Source: Falsirhodobacter deserti (GTDB taxonomy: Bacteria > Pseudomonadota > Alphaproteobacteria > Rhodobacterales > Rhodobacteraceae). Taken from it: 64,000 bases of DNA. The position numbers and the translations under genes were made by a program. Location: contig NZ_ML137218.1 of assembly GCF_004015795.1 (NCBI RefSeq), forward strand, positions 297,548 to 361,547. Direction: 5' to 3'. Of the stretch, positions 61,749 through 64,000 are shown piece by piece; within the stretch, counting starts at the first letter, position 1, and the number at the start of each line of letters is the position of its first letter. The notes under the pieces were generated by a model, which saw only the letters and a list, made by a program, of their open reading frames with translations, made no database searches and had not been told where the DNA came from.

Positions 61749-64000
61749 TGTGGATGCTTGGCCCGCTCGGCTTCACCACCCCGCTGCTTCTGCTGGGTCT
61801 GGTTCTGCTGCCCGTGCTGTGGTTCCTGCTGCGCGCCGTGCCGCCAGCGCCTGTCCGCCGCCACTTCCCCGGCGTGGCGCTGCTGCTTGGCCTGACGGAT
61901 CGCGACGCGCAGACAGACCGGACGCCGTGGTGGCTGATGGCGCTGCGGATGCTGGCAGTGGCCGCCGCGATCATCGCCTTTTCCGGCCCTGTCCTGAACC
62001 CGCGCCCTGCGGCCGAGGGGGAGGGCCCGCTTCTGATCGTGATGGATGCCACATGGGGGGATGCGCGTGACTGGCCCCGCCGCGTGGCGCGCGCCGAACA
62101 GGCGGTTGACGAAGCGGCCCGCGCCGGGCGGCCCGTCGCCCTGATCCGCGCAACCGAACCCCCGCAGCAGGTGGCTTTCACCGCTGCCGAAACCCTTGCC
62201 CCCCGCCTTCGCGGAATGCAGCCCAATCCGTGGCTGCCGCAATACGGGGGATGGGCGGACACATTGCCGGAAGCAGCGTTCCGCACGCTGTGGCTTTCCG
62301 ACGGACTGGACCATCCGGGCCGCGCCCAGTTGCTGGAGGCGCTGGAGGATCATGGCGAGGTGCGGGTGATCGAAACGCCAAACCCCACCATTGCCCTGCG
62401 GCCGACCACGTTCGAAGGGGCGGCGATCCGCCTTGCCGCCGCCCGCCTGCCGGTGATGGAACGGACGGAGGCCGTGGTTCAGGCGATGGGAACCGACCCC
62501 TCGGGCGCGGATGCCGAACTTGGCCGCGCCACGCTGACCTTTGCCGCCGACGCAACGGAAGCCACGGCGGATCTCTCGCTTCCGCCCGAACTTCGCGACC
62601 GCGTCACGCGCTTTCGGGTCGAAGATGGACGCAGCGCAGCCTCGGTCAGCCTTGCCGATGACAGCCTGCGCCGGCGCGAGGTGGCGCTGATTGGTGCCGA
62701 AGCGCAGGCCGAGGAGGCGCAGCTTCTGTCGCAGCTTTTCTATCTGCGGCAGGCGCTGGTGCCCTCGGCCGATCTGGTTGACGGGGCGCTGGCGGAAATC
62801 CTGCCGGCCAATCCAGATGTGATCGTGCTGGCCGATGTGGCGCGCCTGTCGCCGCAGGAAACGTCCGATCTGGCCGCATGGGTCGAACGCGGCGGCCTTC
62901 TGCTGCGCTTTGCAGGTCCGCGTCTTGCTGCCAGCCAGGTTTCCCTGATGGATCAGGATCCGCTTCTTCCCGTGCGTCTGCGCGAAGGCGGACGCGCCCT
63001 TGGCGGCGCGATGAGCTGGAGCGAACCCCGACATTTGGCCCCGTTCCCCGAAACATCGCCTTTCCACGGCCTTCCCGTCACAACCGAGGTGGAGGTGAGG
63101 GAGCAGGTGCTGGCCCAGCCCGAACCCGATCTTGGCGCACGCACCATCGCCGTGCTGGAAGATGGAACGCCGCTGGTCACACGCAGGATAATGGGGCAGG
63201 GGCAGATCGTGCTGTTCCATGTGACCGCCAACGCCGATTGGTCCAGCCTGCCGCTTTCGGGCCTGTTCGTGCAGATGCTGGAGCGTCTGGCCGTTTCCGC
63301 CCCCGCCGGCGATGCGATGCCTGCCGATGTCGCGGGCCGCACCTGGACGGCCGAAAGGGTGCTGGATGCCTTCGGCACGCTGAACACGGCCAAAGGTACG
63401 CGTGGCGTGGCGGGCGAAAAGCTGGCCGAAGGCGTGCCTTCCGCTTCCCTTCCGCCGGGGCTTTATGCTGACGGCGATCGCCGCATCGCGCTGAACGTGA
63501 TGGGGCCAGACACCCCCTTCAACGCCGCCGTCTGGCCCGATGGGCAATTGGTGGAGGCGATGGAGACCGCCCCCGAACACAGCCTTCAGGGCCCGCTGCT
63601 GCTGCTGGCACTGGCCGCGCTTCTGGTGGATATCCTTGCCGCGCTGGCGGTATCCGGGCGGCTTCGGCGCGGGCTGGCGGGGGCGGTTCTGGTGGCAATG
63701 ATGCTTCCCGCCCCGCAGGCGCACGCGCAGGATGCCGCCGCGATTACTGCGACCGAGGTGCTGCGCCTTGCATGGGTTCGTTCGGGCGATGCGCAGGTGG
63801 ACCAGATTGCCAAGCAGGGGCTGAGCGGGCTTTCCCGCCAGCTTGCCGCCCGCACCACGATCGAACCGGGCGATCCTGCCGGTGTCGATCCCGACCAGGA
63901 CGAGCTTGCCTTCTATCCCTTCCTTTACTGGCCGATAACGCCGGAAGCGCGCGTCCCCTCGGCCGAAGGGTTTGCACGGCTGAACGCCTTCTTGCGGACC
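61748..64000 (+). CDS. DUF4159 membrane protein, N-terminal part (runs off the window)
   Basis: At least 751 codons are present and the gene continues beyond 64000. The N-terminus has a BatA-type pair of helices (GFTTPLLLLGLVLLPVLWFL, then MALRMLAVAAAIIAFSGPVL). A large periplasmic or VWA-like part with a glutamine-amidotransferase-like segment follows. A third helix lies near residue 620 (PLLLLALAALLVDILAAL), and the DUF4159 domain begins at the right edge (FYPFLYWPITPEARVPS). Its start overlaps the DUF58 stop. Members accompany MoxR/DUF58 in stress-tolerance clusters. Confidence 0.88.
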   Translation, partial: MWMLGPLGFTTPLLLLGLVLLPVLWFLLRAVPPAPVRRHFPGVALLLGLTDRDAQTDRTPWWLMALRMLAVAAAIIAFSGPVLNPRPAAEGEGPLLIVMDATWGDARDWPRRVARAEQAVDEAARAGRPVALIRATEPPQQVAFTAAETLAPRLRGMQPNPWLPQYGGWADTLPEAAFRTLWLSDGLDHPGRAQLLEALEDHGEVRVIETPNPTIALRPTTFEGAAIRLAAARLPVMERTEAVVQAMGTDPSGADAELGRATLTFAADATEATADLSLPPELRDRVTRFRVEDGRSAASVSLADDSLRRREVALIGAEAQAEEAQLLSQLFYLRQALVPSADLVDGALAEILPANPDVIVLADVARLSPQETSDLAAWVERGGLLLRFAGPRLAASQVSLMDQDPLLPVRLREGGRALGGAMSWSEPRHLAPFPETSPFHGLPVTTEVEVREQVLAQPEPDLGARTIAVLEDGTPLVTRRIMGQGQIVLFHVTANADWSSLPLSGLFVQMLERLAVSAPAGDAMPADVAGRTWTAERVLDAFGTLNTAKGTRGVAGEKLAEGVPSASLPPGLYADGDRRIALNVMGPDTPFNAAVWPDGQLVEAMETAPEHSLQGPLLLLALAALLVDILAALAVSGRLRRGLAGAVLVAMMLPAPQAHAQDAAAITATEVLRLAWVRSGDAQVDQIAKQGLSGLSRQLAARTTIEPGDPAGVDPDQDELAFYPFLYWPITPEARVPSAEGFARLNAFLRT

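Noticed and set aside
61682-63724. Minus-strand open frame of 680 codons opposite the DUF4159 gene
   Set aside because: The plus-strand frame has proper membrane helices, coupled starts and conserved neighbours; the antisense frame is Gly/Arg/His-rich shadow.
1-64000. CRISPR array, rRNA operon or phage structural genes
   Set aside because: No regularly spaced repeats, rRNA-like sequence or capsid/tail genes were seen anywhere in the window.

Overview
The window comes from a GC-rich alphaproteobacterium, most likely of the Rhodobacteraceae (Rhodobacter/Paracoccus-like). The grounds are: the F0 operon atpI-atpB-atpE-atpF'-atpF with split b and b' subunits, a mipZ division gene, a SAM/SAH-type riboswitch in front of metK, a gbpR/chvE/gguABC sugar-uptake cluster, a DUF5928-type branching glycosyltransferase, and a moxR-DUF58-DUF4159 operon. 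This is inference from gene content; no search was run.

Region A (1-24.9 kb) is accessory DNA. It combines surface-polysaccharide genes (a sulfotransferase, a 1740-aa three-module glycosyltransferase, a pyruvyl-transferase-like protein, a 1368-aa two-module glycosyltransferase) with nested insertion sequences. IS3-type element 1 (951-5105) is split by an IS1111-group element of the IS110 family (1836-4834), which is itself split by an IS5-type element (2000-3364). IS3-type element 2 (12016-16257) is split by an IS256-type element (12797-14129) and by a second, nearly identical IS1111-group element (14228-15857). Both IS1111 copies sit at exactly the same place in two clearly different IS3 transposase genes: the codons of the catalytic Asp-Asn-Gly motif. 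This suggests an RNA-guided (bridge/seek RNA) element aimed at a conserved motif of competing transposons. Broken ends of sulfotransferase-like and other genes lie at the IS borders. The region ends with a tyrosine recombinase and an AlpA-like partner beside tRNA-Ser(GCU), then about 1.1 kb of gene-poor DNA and a second, truncated 5' half of the same tRNA with its upstream flank.

Region B (24.96-36.0 kb) is a D-galactose/L-arabinose module: LysR-type GbpR diverges from ChvE, GguA, GguB, GguC, an IlvD/Edd sugar-acid dehydratase, KDGal kinase and KDPGal aldolase. Aldose 1-epimerase and a galactose 1-dehydrogenase-like gene run convergently. Together they describe uptake of the sugar and its non-phosphorylative oxidation to pyruvate and glyceraldehyde 3-phosphate (De Ley-Doudoroff route). 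No separate lactonase is visible.

Region C (36-64 kb) is core chromosome: miaB, phoH, ybeY, corC-like and lnt; metK behind its riboswitch; ptsN-like, trmD, rplS and rpmE; mipZ convergent with an ArsR-type regulator; the ATP synthase F0 operon; an OmpA-type lipoprotein; an Ada-like alkyltransferase, nth and a PfkB kinase; a sulfotransferase divergent from the DUF5928 glycosyltransferase; a HIT protein; polA; three small conserved genes; and the start of the MoxR/DUF58/DUF4159 operon, which runs off the right edge.
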